A stretch of 64,000 nt of DNA from Macrophomina tecta. Taxonomy: Eukaryota; Ascomycota; Dothideomycetes; Botryosphaeriales; Botryosphaeriaceae. The notes under the pieces were generated by a model. That model did no database searches, had not been told where the DNA came from, and saw only the letters and a list, made by a program, of their open reading frames with translations. The stretch's first letter is position 1; each line of letters starts with the position of its first letter. Shown here in pieces: positions 33,769 to 47,161 of the stretch. The DNA lies in the NCBI GenBank assembly GCA_024180945.1, contig JAKSGN010000007.1, positions 3,534,001 through 3,598,000 on the forward strand, given 5' to 3'. The translations under genes were made by a program, and so were the position numbers.

Positions 33769-36654
33769 GGACTGGAGGACCTGGGCTTGTACAGAAATTG
33801 GGGCCCTCTGTTGTTGTGGGGTGGCGGGAGACTACCCAGGGTGTTGGGGAGATGTGTTCGTCTGAGAGATGAGACCGTGGCCACACGCTGTCTGGAGACA
33901 GGCCGGCGGATTAGGGACAGACGAAGTGCAGCCGTTGCGTAAGCTAGAGTACGGATTTGTGTGGCTTTTCAAAGGATATGACGGGAGTATGGGCTGGAGG
34001 AGAGATGATTGTATGAGAAGATGAGGCATTGGTAGTTACATTGAGCTAGAGTAACATGGAGAGAGGAGCAGTGTGTGATTCGGTGGGCATCTGACGGAGT
34101 CAAGGCTTCTGCGGATCTGCCTAGTTACGAGAATTGGGAATGGCCGAGCTCTCTGATGTTTTGTGTGGAATCTACTGTATATAGGCAGAGAGTTTGAAGT
34201 AGCCACAGATAACCATCTAGCAGCAGCAAGTCAAGAAAAAGGCAGGGCCTGAAGCAAATAATAAAGAAAGTACAAGCTTGAAGAAGAGAGTAGTTTTGAC
34301 TAACCTATGATTAGCTCTTGTATCGTGGAAAAAACCGGTAGAGATAGACCTATAAACAACAAGAGATATTAGAATGAAGCCAGTCAGAAGATCCAACGTT
34401 CAATATCATTCTGCCTTCCACGTCCACAGGTAGATCTTAGTGTGCAGATGTTAAGTTCGCCGACCCCAGGCGGGTGCATGCATGATGCTCTCGGAGAAAG
34501 AAACAAAACTGAAATCGCCGATTTCCCCGCTGATATATATGAGGCACAAAGCACTGTCCGCTCGCAAAGTCAGACGACGGAGCCCCCTCCGAGGAGGGCA
34601 ACGCAAGACGTTCCGCCGGGTGCGCGCATGACCGGTATCTTCCGGCCCATGCTTGATGAAAGTGCGGCTCTTGGAGAAACCCACAACTCGTATCTTCCGC
34701 CCATGGTTGAGCGACGCCTCATTCACAGGTAGATGGCATGTTCCTCACAACCTACTATGACAACCGGCAGCAACGCAATGACTCTGGGGCAGTATGTGCA
34801 AGACGCCGGGTGACGCAATCTCTGTTTCAGAGGTGGGCAAGCAGCGAAACAATGGCAAGAGAGGGGGAAAAAAAAATTATTGAAGGAAGATAGGTGGGGT
34901 CCACGGGCGGCGACGGCAGCGGTACGGCTCGCGTAACCGAAAGAAGAATCCTCGACCACTCGGCGCCCTAACCATATCAGGAAATCTGCGTGTAGTCTTG
35001 GCATCGTCCCGGCGAAGGCGTCGGCCGCCGCAGCGCTTGTTGATCAAACTTACCGCTAGTCTTCGCATGAACTGCTGCCGCGGCGCGCTGCTGCTGACGC
35101 GGAGGCTGACAGGTGGGTTTGATGGCCAAGGAGCACGCGCAATGCCGAACGGCGGCGAACAGAGAGCGAGAGCCACTGCCGTCATGCTTCATCAAGCTCT
35201 GCCTCGTCGTACACGGATTGTGCCGCGGCCTTTCAATCCCGCCTTCTTCTATCCGGCCGATCGCCAGCTCGGGCCAGCTGCCGTCGAAGTCCGCTCACCA
35301 CCATCTCGTTCCTCCTAACCTTCTCTGCTTGTCTTCCGCGCGTTCCGCCCAGACCGCTCGGTCCAGAACCCCGCCATCCCAGCATCACCCTCACAAAACG
35401 GTGAAAGGCCGCGAGGGCGCGTCAGTAGAGCGATTCCTTGATGCAGGTACCCTTTCCTTTAGAGAATAAGGTTAGACGATGCATGCGATCAAGCATGACT
35501 CCATTCGAATGGCGTGACCCGCTAAGTTTGTAGCGCACTAAGATAGACGCCCTCTCTCCCGCCCCTATCACCGCCTAGGATTTTAAACTTCCGCCTAGAA
35601 TCGATAGAGCGAAAATGAGCCAGGAGCGTTGGTGCAGCGCCACCACGACGGAGCCGAGCTGACGAACAGCCACTATCCGCGCGTGATCCATCTCCCACAA
35701 TGACGGACCGGACCTCTCGTGCGGGGAAAGCCGAGGGTCGAGGACTCCGCTCCTCTCGCAGCCACCACGCCCATCGTCCATTGTGGGAGAGATCCGGAGC
35801 AGCTGAAAATCGTAGACAGCGTCAAGCACCTCCTTCTCATGCGCAGAGTTTCCCCGCATTGGCAGCGCCATCTGGCTTAACGTACCCAACCCCCTCCTTT
35901 TCTCCTCCTGCAGCCTCTCACGAACAACGCCCGCGCAAACATGCCCGAGAAGAAATGGCAGCGCTACGTAACGCCACTGCCAATCCCAAGGACATTCGCA
36001 CATCCCGGGCGGCTGACCAGCCCTGCCCGAAAATAGAAGCCAAACCATCACCCATCCCCATTCCCTTGACCCACACACTGAATAGCCACCGTCGCCACTA
36101 CCACACAATCGCCACAGTCCCGTACTATTGGCTCGGGGAACGTGAAGAAAAAGACCTCATCTCAGGCGTCACACCCCGCACGATCTGAAAACTCTGGTTA
36201 AAAAAGAAAAGGGAAAAAACAAAGCATTTCTGACAACAACCTTGTTAATCTCTGAATCTTTAACCTTTCCCCACCCACCCTCCCCCACCCCCGCCCCCCC
36301 TAAGGCGGGATTACCCATCGTGCACCGGCTTGGCGATGGCCACCGTTCCCGATTGATAGCGACAAGAAGCGCGTCCAACGATCGTCGCCAGAACCCGAAT
36401 TAATTCAGCAGAAGAGTAAGAAGGCGGAAGCAGCGTGGTGGCACCATCCTCGCCAGAGCACACGCGCTGAGGTACGAGTGCCCGGTGGAGGGGTAAGTAG
36501 GTGAAGTCGAGCGGGCATTAGCACCGAAATCAGACGTCATCCCTCAACGTGTAGGGAGGAGAATACTTCATGAGCGCGGAGATGTGAGGGGAGTGACGTA
36601 GAAGAAACCGGGTATCAATGCTATATTTGCAGAATCTGTACAAAGTTATTATAC

Positions 36655-36675
36655 AAAAAAAAAAAAAAAAAAAAA
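36655..36675 (+). repeat. A21 homopolymer
   Basis: Run of 21 A in gene-free DNA. It is one of several 16-21-nt A/T tracts in the window. Confidence 0.85.
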
Positions 36676-37675
36676 CCCAATCGGCGCTGAGATGCTCACG
36701 AAGGAGAGAGAGAAAGATTGGAGAGAAGAAATAAGTAGTTACCTAGATGCGATGTCAATGCAAAGAAATATGTGTTTTTGTGCGTCCAGTCAGGGAGAGA
36801 GAAGAAAGTGAAAGAAGAATTGAGATAAATTTTAAGGGGTAATGGAAGAAGACCCTTTTTTATTTCTGCCCGCCTCCCAAAGCCAATTTTGTTGCACACA
36901 CCTCCACAAGTGAAGGGGAATCTTTCCCTTGATGTGACTGTTAAGCCACACCAGTAAAGAGGAAGCCTACCAGATGATTATTAAGTAAAACACAAGAAGA
37001 AGTACGGAAAGTCGTGCAGCAACAGCAAAGCCACCCAAATCAGTCAACGCTCAAACCACCCATTCAAAGAAAGAAAAAATTAAAAATCTCTGAGCTCCTA
37101 ACATGGAATAAACGATACTAGTGCATGCGCTCGATATTCAAGAAAAGACGACAACATTGAAGGAGCCATTGCTTCGAAGTCAAGCCATCGAGATATGGAG
37201 AAAAGCCCTACCTACGATCGCAGGATTGCAAAGCTAGGTGCGTAACAGGTGGGTTAACTCCGCTTGAACCTGAGCCTCAGCGAAAAGCAGAGAGATAAGA
37301 GAGAAGCGAAAATTCAGAATTGAACCGACGGGCTGAGAAGAGTAGTAAAAGAAAAACATAACGTGCATGCCATGCCGTAAGGTCGTAACCAACTGTTAAT
37401 AAGAAATCCAGCCTACTCAAATGTGTCCTCTCTCTGAAGCAATGAGCCAAGAAGTGAAAGGAAACTGCACTTGCAAGTTAGAGAAAGAAATAATTGTAAC
37501 TCGGCCGAAAGCTCGTTTAGCCGAATCGGCGAGTAGGAGAGAATCAAGGAGATCAGTTGCTCAATCAATACTGAGACCTGACGAGCTTCGATCTTTTCTG
37601 CCAGTACAGTCGTCGCTGTCGCCTGGGATGATTCCACGTCGCGAACCTCAGCGGACTTCTAGACAGACACTCGGA

Positions 37676-40600
37676 TTAGTTATCAGAGGAATCAAAAGCA
37701 CGTAACAAGCGGCCGACGGAATGGGGAAGAGCAGGGTCGGACATGTCATCTTCGTCCCTGTTCGCTTCACCAGCTTCCTTGTCTACTTCTTGCTTGGCCG
37801 CCTCGTCGGCTTTGAGACGCTCCTCGCGCTCTTTGTAGATTTTGTCCTTCGTATCGTTGGCAACGTTCAGCGCATCAATGTAAGTCTTGAACTTGACGAG
37901 CTCACGCAACAGGTAGGCCGACTTCTTCTCAAAGTTGGCCATGGCCTTTGCGGCATTGGGGTGACGAGGTGAATACTGTACAAAATTAGTGGACCCCAAG
38001 AACAGAATGAAAGGGGGAAACTCACAGCAATCATCATAGGCGCTCTCAGTTCCTGATGCCTCTGCAGCTCATCTTCAACGTTCTTGACGTACGCTGACAA
38101 AGCCTTGTGTTGGTCGACCTCCATGAGATTGCTAGCCATCATGCTTTGAGCTGGCGGTGTCCAGTCAGAGAGCACAACCTTATCGCCAGGAAGGCGCGGC
38201 CTGATGGTTCCATGGTCCATGGAGCTGCGGATCGAACTTTGAATACTCGGGCGCGGCATGCCCACGTTACTAGTCGTAGGAGAGCTCTCAGGCCGGCCGA
38301 TAAGGGCAGGGTTGATAACGCTGTCGCTCCACCCGTACTCGATGTTGCTGACACCACCAACCAATGGCTCCTTAGAGAGACGAGCGGACCAGTAGTTCGC
38401 TGTTTGCACGTACTCCTTCACAATTTCAGCCGTACCCGCCTGGAAGAGATGTACCGCGCCTGTGGGCAAAGAAAGCGCAAAAACGTGCGGCCTGGTCTTC
38501 GAATAGCCGGGAGGTGGAAGGGCGCTGGCGAGGGTCTGGCGAAGCAGGAAAGAATGGAGTTCTTCAGCGTTATCGGCCCAGTTACCACCACCAACCACAC
38601 CGCCAGTCGATGGCCTTCGTTTCGCCTTGGACCTCATAGACTTGGCGTTCATGTTGAAGGTGAAGACCTTCATATAGCCCTTTTCAATAACAGCGAATAC
38701 CTCGTTCCAGTTACGGTCCTTATACTTCTTGTCCAGCGCTTCTAGGTGGTGTTTGTGCTTCAAAATACCCTCCTTCGCCCATGGCGGACCATGAAGCTCA
38801 AGGGACTCGTCCTCTAGCATAGGAGCAGTGCGGCCGAATTCTTCGTAGCTCGCAATAGTGTGGCTCTCCTCATTACCCTCGCGAATAATAGCCTGGCTGA
38901 GTGCATTGGCGAAACCGATGGATTGCTGGTAGTCAGGAGCGGCGAAATGCGTTCCCAAAGAGTCGACAGACATGGACGTTCCAGTTTTTCCGATGGAGTA
39001 GGTGCTCCATTTGCTCGAGCCGGCCGGGCTGAATACGGATTGGTCATCCAAGCTTGTCCGGCTGGAGCCAATGGTGGAGTTCGGATACAGCTTCGGCCTC
39101 GAGCGCGTCTTGGAGTTCCAACGAGATGTGGCAGAGCGAAGCTCGCTATGACGGCCGCGGTAGCTGGTCGTGTCCGACGGAGCTTTGCTCAAAACAGACG
39201 GGGTGCGTCGGAGCATTCCGCCAACTGAAAGGTTGTTCGACGACTGAGCCGGGGTAGTCTCGACACCGTGCAGAGGAAGCTTCTGATTCTTGATTGAATT
39301 GTAAAATTCCTTCAAGACAATTTCGACCTGGAACTCCCAAGCCTTCATAGGACCATCAAACGGAGCTTTAACCAAGACAGTGCATGCATCTCCGGTACCT
39401 GAATCCGGATTGGTTGGGCACCCGTCAGAATCCATACGGAGAGCTATGGCTGGCCTGATGGACAACCGATTTTTCGACCGCTTGGTGTTGAGATCCACAG
39501 AAGGGCGCTCACCATTGTCGAATGTCGGTGAAATCGGGGTCATTGGATCATCAAAGGGCGTGGCACTGCGGGACTGGGCATGCGCGTTTTCACTAGCCTC
39601 TTCGAGCTCCGCGTCGACGACCCGGCGAATAGTAGGCAAGGTGTTCTTGACGAATTGCCCACGAGTCATCTTGGACTCGATATCCGCCATGTGAAGATCG
39701 GTGTTCAAGAGGAGAAGAGAGTAGCAGATGGTGTGGACAGCGCCCGGCGACTTGAATCCATGGTTGGGGTTGCACTCGCACCATCTGTTAGCAAACGAAT
39801 CGAGCACACGGTCAACTTCCTGTGTCTCGCCCTTCAAGACAAGCCTGTTACACAGGTCACGCATCGCAAGCAGGATGCTGAATCCGGTCCACTCGTAGAT
39901 CTCCATGTAAGCCTTGCGGCAGCGCGCGCTGACCGGAGTCTTCTCGCCAAGCCATGCGGCCGCTCTGCCCTTGCCGACAAAGCTTTCGTCCCCGTCGTAA
40001 ATCTGTTGCGCCTTCTCGCGATCTTCTTCCGTCGGCTCATCGCTGGAAGTAGTAGGCGCTGTGCGCTCAACCTCTGCAGAGGTCCTGACATCGCCACCTT
40101 CAACCTGTACGATCGGCAGACTGGAAGCAGAGTGATAGGCCTCGCTCGGTGTGATGGGCGATTGATCGGCAGGAGACTGTAGGCCTCGCTGCGAAGACTT
40201 GGCACCTTCCAGGGGCAACGAAAGGGATGCCGGCTCGTCGAGTTTTTCTTCTGAAGAAGTCGGTTCGAGCCAGACTCGGTTGTTCTTGCCGTTGACGTCA
40301 TCGCCGTTGGTCTCCTTTCTAGATGGTGCAGTAATGACCCAGCCATCATCTTCTCCCTCAGGCGCATCCGAATATGCGGAGTATTGCTGAGCGGATGAGG
40401 AAGAGCTTGTATGCGCCTCCGCTCTCTTCTCTCCAACGTTTGCCCGTTGCCGGGACCCGAAAGGCTCCTTTCCGGTAGATTGATGTTGGGCGGCAGGGCT
40501 CGTGGCAGGTCTTCTGGACTGCTCGGCTGAGTACATCGCTTGATTCTTGCTTGGGGTCGCGAGGTTGCTGTTCCTGTCTTCGTGTTCGCTGCTGTCGGCG

Positions 40601-42558
40601 AGGAACGACGATGCGTCGTCGTGCGCCCTACCCGAGGCCCCTTTTCCTCGCTTGACCTTGAGCTTATACTTCGGACTGTCCTGTGTGGCGTTGTGCAAGT
40701 GGTGAAGGTCTCCTACAGCAGGTGGCACACTGTCATCTGTTCCACGGGATCCCGGTTTGACGGCTCGGATTGTCGCATCCTTGTGGGGCGTGTACTCCGG
40801 TGAGAATCCGCCGGGATGGTCGTTGCCGTCGTCGATGGGGCTCTGCTGCTCTCTACTGTCGTAGTACGCTTCGCGGGGAGTTGCAGCCGGTTGATCGCCG
40901 AGGTAATCCTTCATCGCATTGCGCAAGCTGTTCGATGCGGGGCTAGGCAAGACTGAGCTTCCAATATCGGCTGCGCGCTGCACCTGCAGAGGCATCGGCG
41001 GCGGTGGGGGCTCCTCGGTCACGGACTTCTTCCGCCTGCGGAAAAAGGACGAGTTCTTCTTGGTCAGTGTCCTTGGTTGCTGAGGATCGGCTGCATTCGA
41101 TTTCTGCGCAGAAATTATCGATCCTGAGCGGGCCGCAGTCCTTCCGGTCTGTGAGAGATTGTTCTGAGCTGGCGTGGTGGACGGACGCTTCGCCTGTTCA
41201 GGAGATCGGGTTTCGAGGGGTGGAAGCTGTGGCGCCGCGGGGCGGGGTTCCTGGGCTGTCTGACTCCTGCCGCCTCCAAAGACACGGCTGAAAAATCCAC
41301 GACGCTCCTTGGGCGGTTCTCTGCTCTGTGGCGTCGACGGCTTGCTCTGAGTTGTATCCGCGAAGGCAGGGATTGGCGGCAGTTCTCGAATATTGACCGC
41401 GTTGACGAATTCGGTGGCCTGGGCTCGGATGCTCGCGTCTGGGCCCCGTGCCTTGCCATTCCACGGCCCCTTGCTTGACGACGAACGAATACTGTTCCGT
41501 CTTGACGACGGCGCCGGAACAGCGGGAACATGTACTGGCAGGGACCCGAACGGCGATTGTTGCGGCACATAGTCGTAACCCGGTGCGGACGACGGAGGAT
41601 CTCCATACCTGCGCATACCCGTCGGGACAGTAGGGGTGGGCGCAGCGTCATAGGCGGCATAGTCGAACACATTGGGTCTCCCACGGTTCAAGATGGAGTC
41701 ATAGGCCGACGTCGGCGACATTTCGTCGGCGTGGAAGGGCCGACGGTCGTAGATGTTGTCGAAGCTCGATGAGCGATTCGAGCGGCGCGAGCCAGGAGGA
41801 ATAATCTGGGTGCTGTAGCCATAATCCACGCTGGACGCAGAGCTGCCTCTGCTGCCTTTCCTGCCGGCTCCTCTCGAATGCTGCGCAACGCTGCCCTCGC
41901 CGTACAAAGGTTTCCGCGGCGTGTCTGAGCTCATCCTTGCCGAAGCGTAACCCCTTGACCCCATGCTCTCTATCCGGTCCAGGTCGGTGCGGAAGTTGTG
42001 GGTGCTGTTGCTGCGGCGGCCGCGGGAATGCTGGGAGGAGTAGCGGCTGGAGCTGTCATCGTGGACCTCGTACTCGGAGGCCAGCGAGGGCGAGTGGTTG
42101 TGCTGGGGGCTGCGGAAGAGCGGCGGTGGGGAGAAGCGGGTGACGGAGGAGTGGTAGGGCTCGTCGTCGTCGTGGAAGCTGTTGTACAGGCCGCCGAAGT
42201 GGGAAGGGAAGGTCGCGCCGCCGTTGGGAAGTTGGTCCAGCGAGAGAAGCATGTTGTCGACCACGGACTCGCGGGTGACGTCCCTGAAGTGCAGGTCGTG
42301 CGAGTCGCGCGACATGATAGACAGCTCGGTGGCTCCGCTGCGTCTTTTGTCTACGGGCGTCTCATCCTCGAAGAAGGTTGTCTCTTGGTGGGCGGCGTGG
42401 GTGTCCAGGGCGCGCATTGGAGCCTTGCCCTTGTGCTGGGTGGGCGTGCGCGGCGGCGACTGGTCGCGCATGGCTCCGTGGACGGCAGAGCTGGGCATGT
42501 CTGCCTTCGCGCAATGGTTCGAAGCTTGTGGCGGAAGGTATGGGTCGCGAGCTTCCAT
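37676..42558 (-). CDS. Sec7-PH Arf guanine nucleotide exchange factor (EFA6/Sec74/Yel1-like)
   Basis: Large protein of 1610 residues from exons 42558-38026 and 37975-37676 (intron 50 nt). The first ~800 residues are disordered, Ser/Pro/Arg-rich, with the KERRGFFSRVFGGGR basic patch near 420 and KKNSSFFRRRKKS near 510. The Sec7 domain starts near 840 (EDREKAQQIYDGDESFVGKG), includes FVGKGRAAAWLGE and carries the glutamate finger in LVLKGETQEVDRVL near 910. It closes with SLLLLNTDLHMADIESKMTR. A PH domain follows from about 1259 (KEGILKHKHHLEALDKKYKD) to 1420, then a coiled-coil tail. Sec7 followed by PH is the EFA6 layout; fission yeast Sec74 and budding yeast Yel1 are relatives that activate Arf at the cell cortex. 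Substrate Arf is inferred. Confidence 0.9.
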
Positions 42559-43644
42559 AGCGCAGCCTCATCGGCGTTGCGCAAAAGGGTTTGGCAGACG
42601 CGCGCAGAGGACTCCGTGCAGCGCTGGGCCAATGGGCTGGAGAGGGCGCGGGAAATTGCAGTCGGGACCGGGGCTGCTGTGCAACTGGGCGCGGATGGGA
42701 GCTGCGGTGGACCTTGATGCCCCTGGGTGGGATCGGCCTGGAGCAGCGAGCACTGGCCAGGCGGAGGGCTGGGTCAGCAGCAGTCGGCAGCGCGCTGGGA
42801 GACCATGCCTCTCTCGTGGTGTAGCAGGCGGCGGGGCCAGCAGCACGGTGGTTTTGAGAGAGAGCGCGCGAATGCCCCTGGATGCGCGCAAAACTAGCAG
42901 CGCCTGGCAAGCGCCACGACAGCGCCACCTAAGGACAGGCGCGGCTATAGCTGGCCCTGGGCCCTGCGGCCTGTCGCGTCTACCCTCGCCAGAAGCGTCT
43001 CGTCGTGCGTCCCCCTGCAGCAGCCGTGCAGCCCATTCTGTGCCATTCGCGCTCCGCAGCGCCCGCCCGCCCACGCCCGCCACGGCCTGCACGCGCGCCG
43101 ATCGCCCGCTAGAGTCTCACGACTGCAGCTCCAGCGACCGGGTTGGACGCGCCCCGGTGCCAGAGCGACGCCCGCGAGCCCGTTGCGACACTGCCCCCTC
43201 CCCAGCTCCACGCGCCGGTGCCCGCCCCGCTGGTGCGATGGATGCGTTCGCTTCCATCGGCGCCTCCATCGCCGTGGCCAAGCGTCGCTCCCGCCCACGC
43301 CAATCGTGCCCTCAGCTCTGCCGGGCCTGCACCGCGCCGCGCCCATGCCGATGCCGATGCCGCCGTGCTGGTCGCACAGTCCCTACGCGAGCCTGCGTCC
43401 CGCGCTTTGAAACAGCGCTTGGTCCAGTGCCGCGAAACACGCTGTGGAACCTGACTAAACACCATCGTGACCGCATCCCGACAGCGGGGTCGCCCACCAT
43501 CCTCGGACCCTGGCCGCGGCTGCCGCCGTTGAACCTTCTTCGCCCCACGTCGCCGGACGCTCTCTGGCCTTGTCTCCAGTCTATTCACCCAGAAAGATAC
43601 TTCTTCTCCGCTGCTCGTCCTCCTGCAATTATTGTACCCACCCG

Positions 43645-43677
43645 CCGCCATTGAGCCGCCATTGAGCCGCCATTGAG
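43645..43677 (+). repeat. Three tandem copies of an 11-mer
   Basis: Unit CCGCCATTGAG repeated three times without error, with a partial fourth start. It lies about 1.1 kb upstream of the Sec7-PH start codon. Each unit carries CCAT (ATGG on the other strand). Confidence 0.85.
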
Positions 43678-43961
43678 CCATCTCTGCCCATCTCGCTGTC
43701 TTCTCATCTAGCAGGCCGATCTCCCGTTCTGCCACATACACACGCACCCAAGACTCTGTGTCCTCCCGCCAATAAACTTTACCCTACGCGTCCCAAGCAG
43801 CCGGCTGTCCCAATACTTAGGCTTATTGTCGATTGCCTCAACATCCTTCCCATTCGTTCCGCCGCCTCCGCCTTGGGTAGACAATTTCAAAACACTAGCT
43901 AGACGGCCGAGCCCATCGTCTGCATATACCACGTTCTCCTCCTTCCCTGCGTCATCAGCCC

Positions 43962-43981
43962 TTTTTTTTTTTTTTTTTTTT
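43962..43981 (+). repeat. T20 homopolymer
   Basis: Run of 20 T in intergenic DNA, preceded by C and followed by AACC. Confidence 0.85.
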
Positions 43982-46316
43982 AACCTTTGCGCCATATCCG
44001 CCTCGAGCATCCCTGCCGGCAATGCGCGTTCAGAGTCAGTCATCTTCTCCCCTCCCTCAAACCAAAGGGGCAGTGGGCACGCCTACAGGGGCTACAAAAA
44101 CGACGTGCCTTGAAACTCTCCCGCTCGCCAGTATTCCAACGTAGCGGGTTTGAGTTGACCAGGCACACCGCGCCAACACTTTTCCCGGTAAGTACCCTCA
44201 CCCAGATCCGAATCGGGATTACCTTGTGAGAGGGGATGCTAGTCACTGTCACTCGCCAGGGATTATCCAGCTCCGTGCCACTCGTCAGAGGCGGGGATCT
44301 CACGGCTCCTTGGGCTTCGCTGCCTACGAGCCCAGCCCTATAAGGAAAGTAGAAGGCGGCAGGAAAAAGCAACATAGCTTCTAGACGTCGTTCAACTCGT
44401 GGAACCACAGAGTTTAGCGTTTCAGTATTTCCAATATCATGGTCACCCTGCTTTCATCGTCACCTACATGACTCAGCCTTCTCAAGTTGTCCAGCTTATC
44501 TTTGGGCGCCTGTGGTTGCGTGACCTGCACAACTCCATTGATGCCCAGTTCGTGAGGCGAACGTGCATTGGCGCAGAACAAGTCTCACTCCTTCGGAGAT
44601 GAAGAGAAAAACAAAAAGCAGCCCACAACAAGATCAAGAAGAGACTATCACCGTCGAACCACAAGCTCCTGGTAAGCAAAGAAACCCACGACACCCATGC
44701 CAACGGCAAAATCGATGCCCCGGGTAAGGGCGGGCAAAGGAAACGAGTATGAGCAAAGAAAGATCGCTGACTGTGAAGATCACCCTTGGCGACGGCTTGG
44801 TCAAAGCCTTGGTGAAGGCCAGAAGTTTGAACTTGAGTGGCTGTGAACCAGAAGACTCGAAACCTTAACTCCCAAGCATCACTGCCTCTCCATTGTCACA
44901 CCGTCCATTCTCTCCGCCCTCGATCTTGCTTGTCCAACGACGACAAACTTTGCCCTCGTCATGTTCATGCTCTTGCCACGCGAACGAGAAGGGCATTGCC
45001 TGCGAGCTTCGACGACAGCGCGAGTATTCCCTCGTTGCTTGTAGGCAGCTGAAGCTGTCGTCTGACACGGATGATTCAAGGAAATCATGAGCTGTACGCC
45101 TGTATTATTTTTGCGCCAGCTTCCACGCCTTTCATGTCATTCACGAACCCCCCCAGAATGTCGTCTTCTCATCCGACAGATGTATTTTCAGCATGATAAC
45201 GACGTCCACATAACGCTCAGGCTACTGCGCCGACCAAGCGATAAAGGTTTAGCGACGAACAAAGGAACAAAGAAGGTTCACCACCACGCCCGTGCACCCT
45301 GAAGGTTGTGGCTTGGAAGGGGAGCGAGGGAGGAAGGCGAAAGGTAGGTACGTGCACCGCAAGATTAGGCTTCTGCCATTCCGAGCGCCCGTCGTCGTCT
45401 TCTATACCCGTGAAGTTCCGCGTTGGCCTGTGTATGCTCAGTGGCTCTGCCCTAGCAGGCATGCTCTCGGTTGTTTATTTCGTCATTTCCGCTCGTGGCC
45501 ACCGCATTGTCCGGAAGGGGCTTGGTGCGACCATTAGAGGCGCAAGTTTGAAGCAAGCCTTGGAGGCGTTCGACGACCGAAAGAGAGGTGGAAACTGCAT
45601 GATTGTGCCTCGGTCCCGCACAATGCTCGTCCCGGCATGGCTGCGCAGGGTCGGTTCCAGACGTTGGCAGCTGTCTATGCGGAGTCGGATTGTTCATCCG
45701 GAAGTAAAAGCAGTTTGTTATTCAAAACACTTACCATGACCTCAGGCGCATCAAGGCTTGCTATTGCATCGATTATTGAACTCACGTCGTGCTCCCTCCC
45801 ATTCGTCGAGCTGAAAGTCACATTTTGCAATCGAATGGGGAACCCAATCCGTCACGCATACGGGGGTTAAGGGAGCGCGGACGTCCTGCTGCTTTCCAAC
45901 ACCAAGGCCCGTAACCGGAAGGGGTCGGTTTGGACAGGATCCCTTCCGCAATTCTGCGTCTCGAAAGCTTGGGACGAATTCGGATAATGCCGTTTATGGT
46001 AATGGTAATTACTTCTCTTTTGAGACACGAGCTCATATAGCGCCACGAACCGGGAAAGCCGAGAGACACGCGCAGCGGCTGAATAACGACGAAAATGACT
46101 AGCACAGTCCGGAACGAAGGAAGACAAAAATTTTGAGACCCTGCTGAGCCCAGCCAGAGCGTCCGTATTCATGACAAAGTCGCAGGCTATGCAACCTTCT
46201 ATACCGAAGATGACCATCCGTGCCATCATCCAAAGGCACACCCATGCCCAAAGAGCGACTGTTCGCTGGCCACCGCCCGTCGCAAGGAGAAGTCCCCCAA
46301 CCTAGCCACCAATCGC

Positions 46317-47161
46317 TCATTTCTTGCCCTTCTTCTTGTTTGCCAGCTTGTTCCGCTGCAGCTCCCTCTGGCGCTCCTGGCGCGCAATCTGCTCCGCCTT
46401 CGCTTTCTCGTGCTCTGCCTTCTCCTCCGCCTCTGCCTTCTTGCGCGCCGCCTCCGCCTCACGCCGCTCGCGCACGAGCTTCAATCTCTCCAAATCCGCG
46501 CGTGCCTCGTCCGTCTTGCCCTCGGCGTGCAACTTCTGGTAGCGCTCGCGAGCCTGCTGTGCCTCCAGAGCCTCGCGCTCGCGGCGCGACAGCTGGCTGA
46601 CCGGTGTGTTCTTCTTGGGCTTGCTGGGCTCGGCGGCGGCGGTGGCGGCGGCGGCGGGGACGGCGGCCGTCTGCTTCGCGGCCTTGGCGGTGTGGTTGGG
46701 GTTGGCGGGCAGGTCGCCCTCGTCGTCATCCTCCGAGTCGGATGGTGGCAGGTCGCCCGGCTCGGCGGCTCTGGCCTTCTGCTTCGCGATGGCGGCCTCC
46801 TTGCGGGCCTTTGCGGCAGCGCGGCGCTCCTCGCGCGTCATCTCTGCTTTCTGGGGCTTCTCGTCCTCTGAGGATTCCTCCTCCGAGGATTCCTCCTCCT
46901 CTTCTGAAGACTCTTCGTTCTTGTCGACGGGCTCCTGGTATGGCTGTTAGGCTCTGCGTTGTACGGTATGTGGGATGGGTTAAAGGTAACTTACACCCCA
47001 CATGCCCATTTGCTCGCCATCGGGACCGAGGGGCGCAAGGTTCTTGCTGAAGTGCTTTCCGCCTGCAAATGATCAGTGTGAGAAGATTGAAAAACTCTTC
47101 AAGAGCACTTACCTCCCCGCTTCGGCTTCATGAACTTGCCGGCACGGCCTCTGGAAGACAT
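46317..47161 (-). CDS. PP28/PDAP1-type casein kinase substrate phosphoprotein
   Basis: Highly charged protein of 244 residues from exons 47161-47113, 47062-46995 and 46934-46317 (introns 50 and 60 nt). The N terminus [20 protein letters not shown], continuing into [17 protein letters not shown], is the fungal form of the 28-kDa heat- and acid-stable phosphoprotein family. An acidic Ser/Glu stretch ([13 protein letters not shown]) offers casein kinase II sites. A C-terminal Lys/Arg/Glu-rich helical region (residues ~140-244) ends in NKKKGKK. The [20 protein letters not shown] segment is the conserved PP28 core. The family is nuclear or cytosolic and its exact role in fungi is unclear. The start ATG is supported because the conserved motif begins at residue 1. 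Confidence 0.87.

Larger units (their letters stand above)
32454..37675. other. 5.2-kb gene-free region
   Basis: Lies between the 3' end of Argonaute and the 3' end of the Sec7-PH gene. It contains purine-rich microsatellite DNA (33664-33768), a C-then-T homopolymer near 33496-33512, an A21 tract at 36655-36675 and long GA-rich stretches (36600-37600). Short frames occur, the best at 35700-36188, but no domain, codon bias or splice-linked protein was found. Two genes converge here, so much of it is 3' flank with no obvious function. Confidence 0.4.
42559..46316. other. 3.8-kb region upstream of the Sec7-PH gene
   Basis: Gene-free in my reading. The first ~1 kb is GC- and CT-rich and should be promoter and leader of the Sec7-PH gene (minus strand). 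It contains a three-copy 11-nt repeat (43645-43677) and a T20 tract (43962-43981). The right part holds the 3' flank of the PP28 gene. Frames up to 490 codons overlap the 5' part of the Sec7-PH gene antisense and have no domain. Confidence 0.4.

Noticed and set aside
33562..33942. 126-codon frame with a long Glu run
   Set aside because: Produced by the GAA/GAG microsatellite.
35700..36188. 162-codon plus-strand frame, opposed by a 177-codon minus frame
   Set aside because: Two opposing frames over the same bases, neither with a domain; chance frames are likely.
42182..43654. 490-codon plus-strand frame
   Set aside because: Antisense to the start of the Sec7-PH gene and its GC-rich promoter; Arg/Ser/Pro-rich translation without a domain.
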